A DNA stretch of 64,000 nt from Bifidobacterium callitrichos DSM 23973 (GTDB lineage Bacteria > Actinomycetota > Actinomycetes > Actinomycetales > Bifidobacteriaceae), in assembly GCF_000741175.1 (NCBI RefSeq), contig NZ_JGYS01000008.1:1-64000 (forward strand), read 5' to 3'. This document shows positions 37,226-45,003 of the stretch, in pieces. Position 1 is the stretch's first letter. Each line of letters starts with the position of its first letter. The position numbers and the translations under genes are program-made. The notes below the pieces were generated by a model. The model was not told the origin of the DNA and ran no database searches. It was given only the letters and a program-made list of their open reading frames with translations.

Positions 37226-37343
37226 ACTTCTCATCCTAGGCGTTGGAACGGTTCTCATGGAGTGAACTCGCCAAAGTTCAACGCGAGTTCACATTGTTTC
37301 CCCGTTTTGACTACGTCGTTCCGGGCTCGTGCCGGTCACCTGA

Positions 37344-38609
37344 TCACGCGCCCATCGCCGCCATCATCGACGCGATCCCCGGTACGATGCCGATCATCAC
37401 GAACGCCGGCAGGAAGCACAGCGCCGACGGCAGCAGCAGCTTCACGGACAGCTTCGCCGCCTCCTGCTCGATCGCCGACAGCTCCTCTCGATCGTATTCG
37501 CGCGCCGCGAGCGCAAGCCGTTCGGTGGGGGATGCGCCGTGATTCCACGCCTCGCCGAGACACTCGCAGACCACCATCATGGACGGATGCAGCGCGGCCA
37601 GTCCGATGACGCGCTCGGCATCCTCCTCGTCGTCGTCCGTATCTCCTCGTTCGGTCAGTACGGCGGCGTTGGCACTCAGCCACGCCTCCTTCCAGCCGGC
37701 GCCACGGGTGAGGGCCCGCCCTGCCTCGACGAGACTGCGCGCCAACGGCTTCCATTCGCTCATGCCGTTGCGGCCGGATTCCCCGGAACCGCCGAATCGT
37801 CTCGTGCGCGCTCGCTCGTCCGCTGTATCCGCCTCGGTCAGCACCGTTCCCACGGCGATCATGGCGCTCGGTATCGATGAGCCCTGACCGAGCGCCGCGC
37901 GCAGCATCTCCAACGCGATCGGCAGATTGTCATCGATGCCTTCGCGGCGGCCGAAGGCGCGGAGCATACGGTTCGTCCACAGCATGCCGGCGCCGTACCA
38001 GACCATGCCGATGACGAGACACACCCATCCCGCCACGCTGGTGAACAGGAACCGGAACGAGTGCATGCCCATCAGCTCTCCCGCGAGGATGGTGAGCAGC
38101 GGCAGGAACGACAGCAGCCTGATGGTGGCCTTGGGGCCGGCGAACGCCTGCTGTTTCAGGTCGTACGCCCTGCTTGCACGGCGATGGTCGATCCCCACCG
38201 CCTCAAGGCACAGCGACACCGCGCATCCGAGCCGTTCGCTCAGCCGGCAGGCGGCAGCCAGATGCCGTGCGGTGCGTTCGATGTCTTCTTGCGGATCGCG
38301 TTTGCCGGCGCGAGCCCGCAATACGGCGGCGGCGCGCGCGGCGCTGACCTGGGGCGTCGCGAACCGTATGCCCCCCTGATCCTCGAAGGCCTCGACCACG
38401 TTGCCGCCGCCCTTCGTGCGCGCCACGATGGCGGCGATCGTCGCGTCGATGCCGGTCTTCGCCGGGCCGTCCGCATCGCCGTCCGGACTGGCCGCGATGC
38501 CGTTGACGCCCCAGCCGTACGGTGCGGCGGTCGGCTCATGCCACAGGAAGAGCGCGCCGACGCCGAGTATCGCCATCAGTGCGATGAGGACGGTCGCGGA
38601 GGCAGGCAT
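37344..38609 (-). CDS. Tad secretion membrane protein, TadB-TadC fusion-like
   Basis: A 421-residue type II secretion F-family membrane protein of the Tad pilus system. Two T2SSF-like halves can be seen. The first is about residues 115-230 (LAAACRLSERLGCAVSLCLEA, then two membrane helices ATIRLLSFLPLLTILAG and FTSVAGWVCLVIGMVWYGAG). The second is about residues 235-420 (LPIALEMLRAALGQGSSIPSAM, CLGEAWNHGASPTERLALAA, and the final helix LLLPSALCFLPAFVMIGIVPGIASM). Other bifidobacteria encode TadB and TadC separately, so this may be a fusion (inference). An N-terminal helix precedes. The start at 38609 has AAAGGAG upstream, overlapping tadA by 34 bases. Confidence 0.82.
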   Translation of the reverse strand: MPASATVLIALMAILGVGALFLWHEPTAAPYGWGVNGIAASPDGDADGPAKTGIDATIAAIVARTKGGGNVVEAFEDQGGIRFATPQVSAARAAAVLRARAGKRDPQEDIERTARHLAAACRLSERLGCAVSLCLEAVGIDHRRASRAYDLKQQAFAGPKATIRLLSFLPLLTILAGELMGMHSFRFLFTSVAGWVCLVIGMVWYGAGMLWTNRMLRAFGRREGIDDNLPIALEMLRAALGQGSSIPSAMIAVGTVLTEADTADERARTRRFGGSGESGRNGMSEWKPLARSLVEAGRALTRGAGWKEAWLSANAAVLTERGDTDDDEEDAERVIGLAALHPSMMVVCECLGEAWNHGASPTERLALAAREYDREELSAIEQEAAKLSVKLLLPSALCFLPAFVMIGIVPGIASMMAAMGA

Positions 38610-39910
38610 GGCGATGCTCCTTTCCATTCATGTTTCCTCTCGTGACGTGCCATGGCCACGGTCGCAGCCGTTGCCCCGGCGTTCTCGTGCGTATCCTCGT
38701 ACGACTTCGCCGGTGCCGCATGCCTCGCTCTGGCCCGTTGCGGCGTTGGCCGTGGCGGCAGCGCCACGGACATCATGCCGGCGGTCGGGGTCGGTTCCGC
38801 GGTGTCCGCAGTGCCCCTGCTGCTGTTGGTGTCATGCGTTCGGCGGCCTTCCGCCGTGGCCGTTGACGTGGAGGCGTCGGTTCTTCCACCGTCGCTCCTG
38901 TCATCTGAAGCGACGCTCCACCGCTCGACGAATGCCTCCCATCCGGCATCCAGCTTCGGCGGGGAGACCCCGTCCCATATGCACAGCGGCTGGCCGTCCA
39001 GATCGCCGTGTCGGTCGACGAGCCGGCCGATCTGCGCGATATGCCGTCCGTTCGTGGTGCGTTCCACGTGGATCACGACATCGAAGGCGTCGTGCGAGAG
39101 CATCGTCATCGCCTGCGGTGCCAGCCCCGCGAGCAGTCCCAGCGAGATCAGTCGCGAGGGCACGCGGGCGACGCTGTCCGCGTGCAGTGTGGTCATGCCG
39201 CCGTGATGGCCGGAATTGTAGGCGCGCAGCAGATCGGCGATCTCCTCGCCTCGGCATTCGCCCAACACCACGCGATCGGGGCGCATGCGCAGCGTCGCCT
39301 TGACGAGATCCGGCAGTCCGATCGCGCCCGACCCCTCCACGTTCGACTCCCTCGTGGCGAGCGAGACACGATTGGTCAGCGGCAGCGCGCCCAGCTCGCG
39401 CACCTCCTCCACGGTGATGACCCGTTCGGTCGGTCCGCATTCGCCGAGCAGCGCCTTGAGCAGTGTGGTCTTGCCGGCGCCGGTGCCTCCCGTGATGAGC
39501 ACCGTGGCATGGTTCGCGACGAATCCGCGCATCAGCGGCAGCCAGGCGAGGGGAAACAGCCCTTTGGCGCCTAATGCCGACAGCGGCGAGAACATGCGGT
39601 CGGGCAGTCGGATCGAGATGGATGCGCCTTGGGGCACGAGCGGCGCGATCACCGCATGGATGCGCACGCCCTCCTCGCTCGATGCGTCGGCGATCGGCTG
39701 GGCGTCGTCGAGTCGGCGTCCGAGCTGCGCGCACAGCTGGACCGCGTAGTCGCGTACCACCTGCGGGGAACGGAACGGGATGCGTGCACTGTATTCGCAC
39801 ATGCCCTCGCCCTGATCCGCCCACACCTTGCCGTCGCAGGTGACCGCCACATCGGTCACGCGCGGATTGCGGACGATCTCCTCGAGAGGGCCGAAAATCA
39901 GATCGGTCAT
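38576..39910 (-). CDS. tadA: Tad pilus assembly ATPase TadA (CpaF-type)
   Basis: A 444-residue secretion ATPase that powers Flp pilus assembly at the inner face of the membrane. It has the N-terminal VRIHAVIAPLVPQGASISIRLP segment, Walker A GGTGAGKTTLLKALL, Walker B RPDRVVLGECRGEE, the His box and GGMTTLHADS. The last 80 residues are Thr/Ser/Pro-rich and unlike the family. They include the part overlapping the next gene, which suggests a late extension of the frame. It lies between tadZ and tadB/C, as in other bifidobacterial tad loci. Confidence 0.93.
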   Translation of the reverse strand: MTDLIFGPLEEIVRNPRVTDVAVTCDGKVWADQGEGMCEYSARIPFRSPQVVRDYAVQLCAQLGRRLDDAQPIADASSEEGVRIHAVIAPLVPQGASISIRLPDRMFSPLSALGAKGLFPLAWLPLMRGFVANHATVLITGGTGAGKTTLLKALLGECGPTERVITVEEVRELGALPLTNRVSLATRESNVEGSGAIGLPDLVKATLRMRPDRVVLGECRGEEIADLLRAYNSGHHGGMTTLHADSVARVPSRLISLGLLAGLAPQAMTMLSHDAFDVVIHVERTTNGRHIAQIGRLVDRHGDLDGQPLCIWDGVSPPKLDAGWEAFVERWSVASDDRSDGGRTDASTSTATAEGRRTHDTNSSRGTADTAEPTPTAGMMSVALPPRPTPQRARARHAAPAKSYEDTHENAGATAATVAMARHERKHEWKGASPCLPPRPSSSH

Positions 39911-39938
39911 GGGTGTTGCGCCTCCTTACGTTGTGCTG

Positions 39939-41051
39939 TCATGAGCGGGATCTACGCGTCTTGGTCTTCGGCGCGCGATGACGTGCCGCGCGCGGCTGAG
40001 GGGCCGGGGCGACGATCCGATCGGCCAGTTCGCCGACCACCTGTCTGGCCGATTTCGGCACCGAGCGGATGCCCAGTCCGTTCATGATGTCCGCGCACAG
40101 GGCGGGATCGCAGCGCAAAGGCCCCAACGCCTCGTCGCCGAACCGTTCGATCGCCTCCCGCAGAGCCACGGATGACGACGCGGACCGCTTCGTCGCGCCG
40201 CGTGGCTCCACGCCGACGACCAACGGCGGATCGTCGGTGGCGATCCCGGTGCCTGCGCGATCGCCGTCTGAGGCCGATTGCGGATTCAGCGCCCGATTCC
40301 TTGCTTGCGAGAGCAGCGCAAGATGCGATCTCGCCCGGGCCATCCCCAGCGCGGACAGTTCGACGGCGACGACCTGACGAGCCATGGCCAGTTCGGGGAT
40401 GGTGCGCAACGCATCGCCGCGTCCCGCGTCGACCAGCACCAGATCGTTCGATTCGCACAGGGCCTTGACGGCCGCCTGCAGCTCCCACTCGTCAGGATCC
40501 TCGCCGAGCCAGGGCGCGTGCGCAAGAACCCGCATATCCTCCCACTGAGGCAGTTCATGATTGAGCGCATTGCCTTCGATATGCCCCAGCGGGGCGTTGA
40601 GATCCTGCAGCGTCAATCCGGGCTCGTGTTCGATGCCGAGCAGCACGCCGAGCCCGCCGCCGCGCAGATCGGCATCCATCAGCGCGCAGGAGATCCCACG
40701 CTTGCTTGCGGTCAGCCCGCACATCGCCATCAGGGTGGTCAGTCCGATGCCGCCGCCCGGGGAAGTGAACGCGACGAGATTGCCGCGTCCTCTGACGGCA
40801 GGTGGCGATTTCGGCGTCATGGCCGGTGGTGCTGACGGAGGCATCGGCGGGGGAGCCGGTGGCGGCGCATTCGGAGCCGGCACTGGCGGTGCCGGGTAGG
40901 GCGGTGTCGGGGCATGCCGTGTCGGAGGGGCGGGAGCCGGCGCGACCGGTGTGCGGGTTCCCGGCATCGGTGCCGGCTCGGCGGGGAGAGGAACGTTGCC
41001 GCGTTGTCTGTCGAAGGACGGGGTTCTCGGTTGTTTCGTCGATGTGATCAT
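39939..41051 (-). CDS. tadZ: TadZ/CpaE-like ATPase
   Basis: A 370-residue ParA/MinD-superfamily protein that places the Tad machine in the cell. Residues 1-90 are Pro/Ala-rich. The NTPase part starts LVAFTSPGGGIGLTTLMAMCG. This P-loop lacks the signature lysines (GGGIGLTT instead of KGGxGKT), as in atypical TadZ proteins. ALMDADLRGGGLG, LVLVDAGRG and a C-terminal segment with RSVPKSARQVVGELADRI follow. The start at 41051 is chosen over 41102, since the longer form would cover the shared upstream motif. Confidence 0.85.
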   Translation of the reverse strand: MITSTKQPRTPSFDRQRGNVPLPAEPAPMPGTRTPVAPAPAPPTRHAPTPPYPAPPVPAPNAPPPAPPPMPPSAPPAMTPKSPPAVRGRGNLVAFTSPGGGIGLTTLMAMCGLTASKRGISCALMDADLRGGGLGVLLGIEHEPGLTLQDLNAPLGHIEGNALNHELPQWEDMRVLAHAPWLGEDPDEWELQAAVKALCESNDLVLVDAGRGDALRTIPELAMARQVVAVELSALGMARARSHLALLSQARNRALNPQSASDGDRAGTGIATDDPPLVVGVEPRGATKRSASSSVALREAIERFGDEALGPLRCDPALCADIMNGLGIRSVPKSARQVVGELADRIVAPAPQPRAARHRAPKTKTRRSRS

Positions 41052-41101
41052 GCGGCCGATTGAACCGGGTGATGTCCGGCACGGGCAACCGATTCCGGCC
41101 A

Positions 41102-41117
41102 ATGTGGACGAAACCCC
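41102..41117 (-). promoter_or_regulatory. Shared tad motif upstream of tadZ
   Basis: On the minus strand this reads GGGGTTTCGTCCACAT, 50 bp before the tadZ start. The same 16 bases occur at 41664-41679 before flp, in the same orientation relative to transcription. It is a candidate binding site coordinating the two divergent tad units. Confidence 0.65.
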
Positions 41118-41230
41118 TCGACTTGTCTCCGTGCGATTGCTTCATTGCTTCCGATGTGGATTCGAGTACCTCGAGTGAGTACCCGTCAGTCTGTCTGCCG
41201 GCTTCCGGCTCACGGCTTCCCCGCGCAACA

Positions 41231-41258
41231 GAAAGGGCCCGCCGAAGCGGGCCCTTTC
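41231..41258 (-). terminator. Perfect 12-bp hairpin with UUCG loop on minus strand
   Basis: GAAAGGGCCCGC (41231-41242) and GCGGGCCCTTTC (41247-41258) enclose CGAA, which is UUCG on the minus strand, flanked by C-G. This is a very stable terminator-type loop. It lies between the divergent tadZ and flp genes, so on the minus strand it would end a transcript starting inside the spacer. No protein gene lies in that 200-bp stretch (41259-41460), so a small RNA or a guard terminator are both possible. The surrounding spacer (41052-41815) is AT-richer than the genes. Confidence 0.65.
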
Positions 41259-41597
41259 GTAACAAGTCCAACTGCGAGCAGAATCTCAACACAACATCAT
41301 CGTTGCAACGGTAAGTCTTTCCAATGCCCGTCCAACGTATTAGTCCTTTGACCATTACTTTTTGTGGGCTCTGCTCTGTTCAGTTGTTCTTGTAGTTCAT
41401 AATCTAGGCGCGCCGTCGCCCTCGCGCAACCTACAACGGCACCTTGTTCGATTCTTTGCGCAAATGGTCATATGTGCGTGCTGACAACGTAGAAATGGAT
41501 CGACCTGTGCGATTCAAAACGTTTGACTGTGCTGTTGTGTTCTCTTCGGGTATCCGATCGGCGTGTCGCGATCGATCGCGGTCGGTGATGCGATCGG

Positions 41598-41659
41598 CTA
41601 TCCACAATGGGGCTCCCCATCCACAATGGCTGTGGATGACACGCCGGCGATGTGGATAA
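41598..41659. promoter_or_regulatory. DnaA-box-like cluster before flp
   Basis: CTATCCACA (41598-41606), CCATCCACA (41617-41625), TGTGGATGA (41631-41639) and TGTGGATAA (41651-41659, a perfect DnaA box on the minus strand) lie within 62 bp. They are 150-220 bp upstream of flp. Only one is a consensus box, so DnaA control of the pilus genes is a hypothesis. Confidence 0.6.
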
Positions 41660-41663
41660 CCCG

Positions 41664-41679
41664 GGGGTTTCGTCCACAT
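41664..41679 (+). promoter_or_regulatory. Shared tad motif upstream of flp
   Basis: GGGGTTTCGTCCACAT, identical over 16 bases to the site before tadZ. It follows the DnaA-box-like cluster directly and lies about 135 bp before the flp start. Confidence 0.65.
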
Positions 41680-41815
41680 GCCCCGGATTTTCCGTGTTCG
41701 TCGGATCGATCGGCGGCACAGTGGTCACACCCGGTTCGACAGGGCCCCAACGTCGGAGCCGCCGGTCGAAACGGGGAAACCAGGAAACCAATAACGACAT
41801 GATGAAGGAGTCATG

Positions 41816-42070
41816 ATGAACACCAAGATCAACAACATGCTGACCAGCGCCAAGGCTCGTCTCTACATGCTTGACGCCAGGATTCGCACCCTGACCGCCG
41901 AGCCCGAAGAGGGCGCGGCGACCGTCGAGTACGCGGCCGTCACCGTTGCGGCCGTCAGCCTCGGCGGTATCCTTTGGACGATTCTGAAGTCCAAGGAATT
42001 CAAGGCCTTGGTCCAGAAGATCTTCACCACTATTTTCAACGCGATCACCACGGGAGCGTTCTCCGCTTGA
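41816..42070 (+). CDS. flp: Flp-type pilin precursor
   Basis: An 84-residue pilin precursor of the Tad system (actinobacterial Flp/DUF4244 type). A positively charged leader of about 34 residues precedes the prepilin site EEGAATVEYAAV, where cleavage after the glycine leaves the glutamate at mature position 5. The hydrophobic core VTVAAVSLGGILWTIL follows. AAGGAG lies 5 bases before the ATG at 41816, and the ATG at 41813 is in the same frame. tadE and tadF follow. A prepilin peptidase is not in the window. Confidence 0.9.
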   Translation: MNTKINNMLTSAKARLYMLDARIRTLTAEPEEGAATVEYAAVTVAAVSLGGILWTILKSKEFKALVQKIFTTIFNAITTGAFSA

Positions 42071-42110
42071 TTCCCCGTGAGTCGAGCCTGATTGCAATCG
42101 GACGTCACCG

Positions 42111-42650
42111 ATGAAACCGTACGTGAAGCGTCGCGCACGTCGTCCGCCGGCAACGATCTCCGCCGTTGCCGGCGGCCGGCATCAGTCGCCGAACCAATCG
42201 CCATCTCTTTTCTCGTCGGCCCGTTTAGGGCCGACGCCCCCGATCCGTAACCGTGATCGTCTCAATCCCAGTCGTTTTCGTCGTCTATCCGCGTTATCCG
42301 CATGGATGTCCCGGTCCGACGCCGGCGCGGTCACTGCCGAATTCGCCAGCGTACTGCCTTCCGTAATGGTGATGATCGTTCTGCTGGCTGCGCTCGCCCG
42401 CGGAGTGGTGGTGTCCATGACCTGCCAAGACGCCGCATCCGCCGCCGCCCGCGCCGTCGTCTCCTCCGGAGGGGATGCGGATTCCGAGGCCGCCGCTCAG
42501 GCGGTCGTCGGGAAGGGTGTCGACGTCGACATCGATGTCGACGCCGAAGCCGGGACCGTCACCGTCATCACGCGTTGCCCGGTGGTTCCCGATCCGATGG
42601 GCGTATTGCCGTCACTGGCGTCGGGCAAAGCGGTGGGAGTGCTGACATGA
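42111..42650 (+). CDS. tadE: TadE-like pseudopilin
   Basis: A 179-residue TadE-family minor pilin. A long basic N-terminal tail (about 60 residues) precedes the motif DAGAVTAEFASVLPSVMVMIVLLAALARG, which is the TadE prepilin-like segment with the expected glutamate. The C-terminal half is Asp/Val-rich with two cysteines. The tail is much longer than usual, and an internal ATG at 42303 (MSRSDAG) would give a normal-length protein. The stop overlaps the next start (ATGA). Confidence 0.8.
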   Translation: MKPYVKRRARRPPATISAVAGGRHQSPNQSPSLFSSARLGPTPPIRNRDRLNPSRFRRLSALSAWMSRSDAGAVTAEFASVLPSVMVMIVLLAALARGVVVSMTCQDAASAAARAVVSSGGDADSEAAAQAVVGKGVDVDIDVDAEAGTVTVITRCPVVPDPMGVLPSLASGKAVGVLT

Positions 42651-43072
42651 ATGACATGAGCAAGCAAACCGACAGGCACCTCGGCCGCCAAGGGCGATTC
42701 GACCGATTCGCCGCCACCGCAACCGCATGTGATGAAGGCGCCGGCACCATACTCGGCATCATCATGATCACCATCGCCACGGTCATGATCGTCGTGGCGG
42801 TGGGCGTCGGCCAGATACTGGTTGGCCGTTCCCGTGCGGCAACGGCCGCGGATATGTCGGCGCTTTCCGCGGCCAACGCCCTGTGGTCCGGCGGTGTGCC
42901 ATGCGAGGTGGCAGCCAGGGCCGCCGAAGGCCAGGGTGCGCACCTGATCTCCTGCGACGTCGGCGGTGACACCGGCGAGGACGTGCTGGTTCAGGTGGGC
43001 GTGGACGTCGGGATGCCGTTCCTGCCCGATATGATCCAGTCCGCTCGGGCAGGGCCGACGGTCTGCGAATAG
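42647..43072 (+). CDS. tadF: TadF/Rv3654c-like protein
   Basis: A 141-residue membrane-anchored pseudopilin. The motif DEGAGTILGIIMITIATVMIVVAVGVGQILVGRSRAATAADMSALSAA matches the actinobacterial Rv3654c/TadE-like family always found at the end of tad loci. Two conserved cysteines are present in the C-terminal half. It overlaps tadE by four bases, so translation is coupled. Confidence 0.82.
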   Translation: MNDMSKQTDRHLGRQGRFDRFAATATACDEGAGTILGIIMITIATVMIVVAVGVGQILVGRSRAATAADMSALSAANALWSGGVPCEVAARAAEGQGAHLISCDVGGDTGEDVLVQVGVDVGMPFLPDMIQSARAGPTVCE

Positions 43073-43114
43073 ACTGCTGGCGCGTCAGCCGGCTTCCCGG
43101 TTATCGTGTTGCGT

Positions 43115-44227
43115 ATGACCGAGAGCCAGAAGCATACGACCGTCGCCATGGTCGGCAACCCCGTATCCGACAAGGGCAGGGGTGCCAGGATCGGAGCACA
43201 GGTATTCGACATGCTGACCGAAGCCGGCCGACATCATGGATTCGATGTGATCGATCTGACCGGAAACAGCTTCGACGACTCCCTTGCCAAGGTGCGCGGT
43301 CGCATGAACGACTACGACCATCTGGTCGTGGTGGGCGGTGACGGCATGATCGCCCTCGGTGCGAATGCTGTCGGTTCCAGCGGCAAGCCGTTGGGCATCG
43401 TGGCGACCGGATCGGGCAACGACTTCGCCCGCGGTCTCTCACTGCCGGTCAACAAGATCCCCACGGCGGTCGAGGGCATCGTCGGAGCGATCGTACGCGG
43501 ATCGTATATCGACGTCGACATGGGCCGGGTCACGGCGTTGCCGGGATTCGTCGCCGCCGATCCCACCACCGGCAAGGAGCTTGCCGACGGCGGAATCAAC
43601 GGCGACCGGTACTACGCGGGCATGCTGTCCTGCGGATTGGATGCGAGCATCAACGACCGGGCCAACCATTCGCGATTGCCGGGAGGATCGCTGCGATACT
43701 TCGCGGCGGTGCTCGTCGAGGTGGCGCATCTCAAACGGTACGGATACCACATCAGAGCCACGCTTGCGGACGGCACGATCGAGGAGCATGACCTCATCAC
43801 ACCGATGGTGACCGTCGCCAATTCGCGGCACATCGGTGGCGGGCTGGAGGTGTCTCCGTTCTCGCGGTTCGATGACGGGCTGCTCGACCTGATCTGGATC
43901 GATCACATGCCCAGCCCGTTGGAGATCGCCGATGCGATCTCCAAGGCCTACAGCGGCAAACTGCTCGCCTCCCGCATCTTCGGGTGGAAACGGGTGCGCG
44001 CCGTCGAGATCACTCGGGCCGCGGCCGGCGACGAGCCGCCGGTGCTGATGGCGGACGGCGAGTACATCGGCCGACTGCCGGTGGCTGTACGGGCGTGCGA
44101 TCGTTCGCTGCGCGTACTGGTGCCGCCGGCCGTGGTCGGCTGGCATGAACGGGTACGAGGCGAACAGGCGGTGCTGGATGCCATACGCCGCGACGGACGC
44201 GATCCGATCACCGGCGCATTCGTCTGA
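43115..44227 (+). CDS. Diacylglycerol/sphingosine kinase family lipid kinase
   Basis: A 370-residue DAGK-catalytic protein. It has VAMVGNPVSDKGRG, the GGDG nucleotide motif VVVGGDGMIALGANAV, GIVATGSGNDFARGL and a C-terminal MADGEYIG. The family phosphorylates diacylglycerol or related lipids with ATP. The insert between GRVTAL and INGDRYYAG is small. The start at 43115 (MTESQKH) is preferred to a TTG-type start nine bases upstream. Confidence 0.92.
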   Translation: MTESQKHTTVAMVGNPVSDKGRGARIGAQVFDMLTEAGRHHGFDVIDLTGNSFDDSLAKVRGRMNDYDHLVVVGGDGMIALGANAVGSSGKPLGIVATGSGNDFARGLSLPVNKIPTAVEGIVGAIVRGSYIDVDMGRVTALPGFVAADPTTGKELADGGINGDRYYAGMLSCGLDASINDRANHSRLPGGSLRYFAAVLVEVAHLKRYGYHIRATLADGTIEEHDLITPMVTVANSRHIGGGLEVSPFSRFDDGLLDLIWIDHMPSPLEIADAISKAYSGKLLASRIFGWKRVRAVEITRAAAGDEPPVLMADGEYIGRLPVAVRACDRSLRVLVPPAVVGWHERVRGEQAVLDAIRRDGRDPITGAFV

Positions 44228-44261
44228 TTCGGCTGGTGGTTCGGTTCGACAGTCACCAGGT

Positions 44262-44900
44262 TCAGCCGGCCGTGACCATCGACGATGAACGGAGATAGTC
44301 GGTCAGATGCAGCGTCTGCGCGATCAGCGACTTCAGCGTCGCGTCGGTGACGTTCGCATGCGATCGGATCAGGGAGATCAACCCGACGATGAGCGTGAAG
44401 AACGTCTCGTGCACGTTCGTGATCGGCATGCCGTGCAGGAGCGCGAAATCGCGCACGACGGTGCGTTCCAGCAGATCGGCGATGCGATCGGCGATGCGGT
44501 CGATGAACCGGATGTACAGCTCCGCATTGCCCTCATGGATCATGCGGGCCGAGAACGGCCCCTCGTTCGCGATGAGGGCGCGGATCAGCCGCACCATGTC
44601 GTCGAGCGCCTTGTCGATGTTGCCGGTCTCGCGGGATGCGTTCCATGCCTCGAGCTTGGAGAGGATCTCGCCCACCACGTCGTCGAGCACGGCGTCGGCG
44701 ACTGCGTCCTTATCGGGGAAGTAGTGGTAGAACAATGATCTGGTCATGTGCACCCGCGAGGCGATGTCGCTCACGGTGATCCTGGAGAAGCCCTTCTCCA
44801 GACAGATCTCTCTCGCTGCGCGCACGATCGCCGCGCGCCTGGCGTCTCCTTTGCCCGTCGCCGTCATCGTCGCTGTTGACGTCGTGTCAATACTGCTCAT
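44262..44900 (-). CDS. TetR family transcriptional regulator
   Basis: A 212-residue TetR repressor. The HTH reads RAAREICLEKGFSRITVSDIASRVHMTRSLFYHYFPDKDAVADAVL. The C-terminal ligand domain is helical and of unknown specificity. The start is not certain: 44900 removes 23 extra residues present if 44969 is used. It is divergent from dnaX and convergent with the lipid-kinase gene, and the target is unknown. Confidence 0.88.
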   Translation of the reverse strand: MSSIDTTSTATMTATGKGDARRAAIVRAAREICLEKGFSRITVSDIASRVHMTRSLFYHYFPDKDAVADAVLDDVVGEILSKLEAWNASRETGNIDKALDDMVRLIRALIANEGPFSARMIHEGNAELYIRFIDRIADRIADLLERTVVRDFALLHGMPITNVHETFFTLIVGLISLIRSHANVTDATLKSLIAQTLHLTDYLRSSSMVTAG

Positions 44901-45003
44901 GGCAACAGTGTAGGTGATTTCGGCGGTACGCACGGCAGTCATGCGCGTTTCGTCAACATCCATCGCCATCGATGGGTAGTCGGTTTGAGGTAGGTTGGAA
45001 CAT

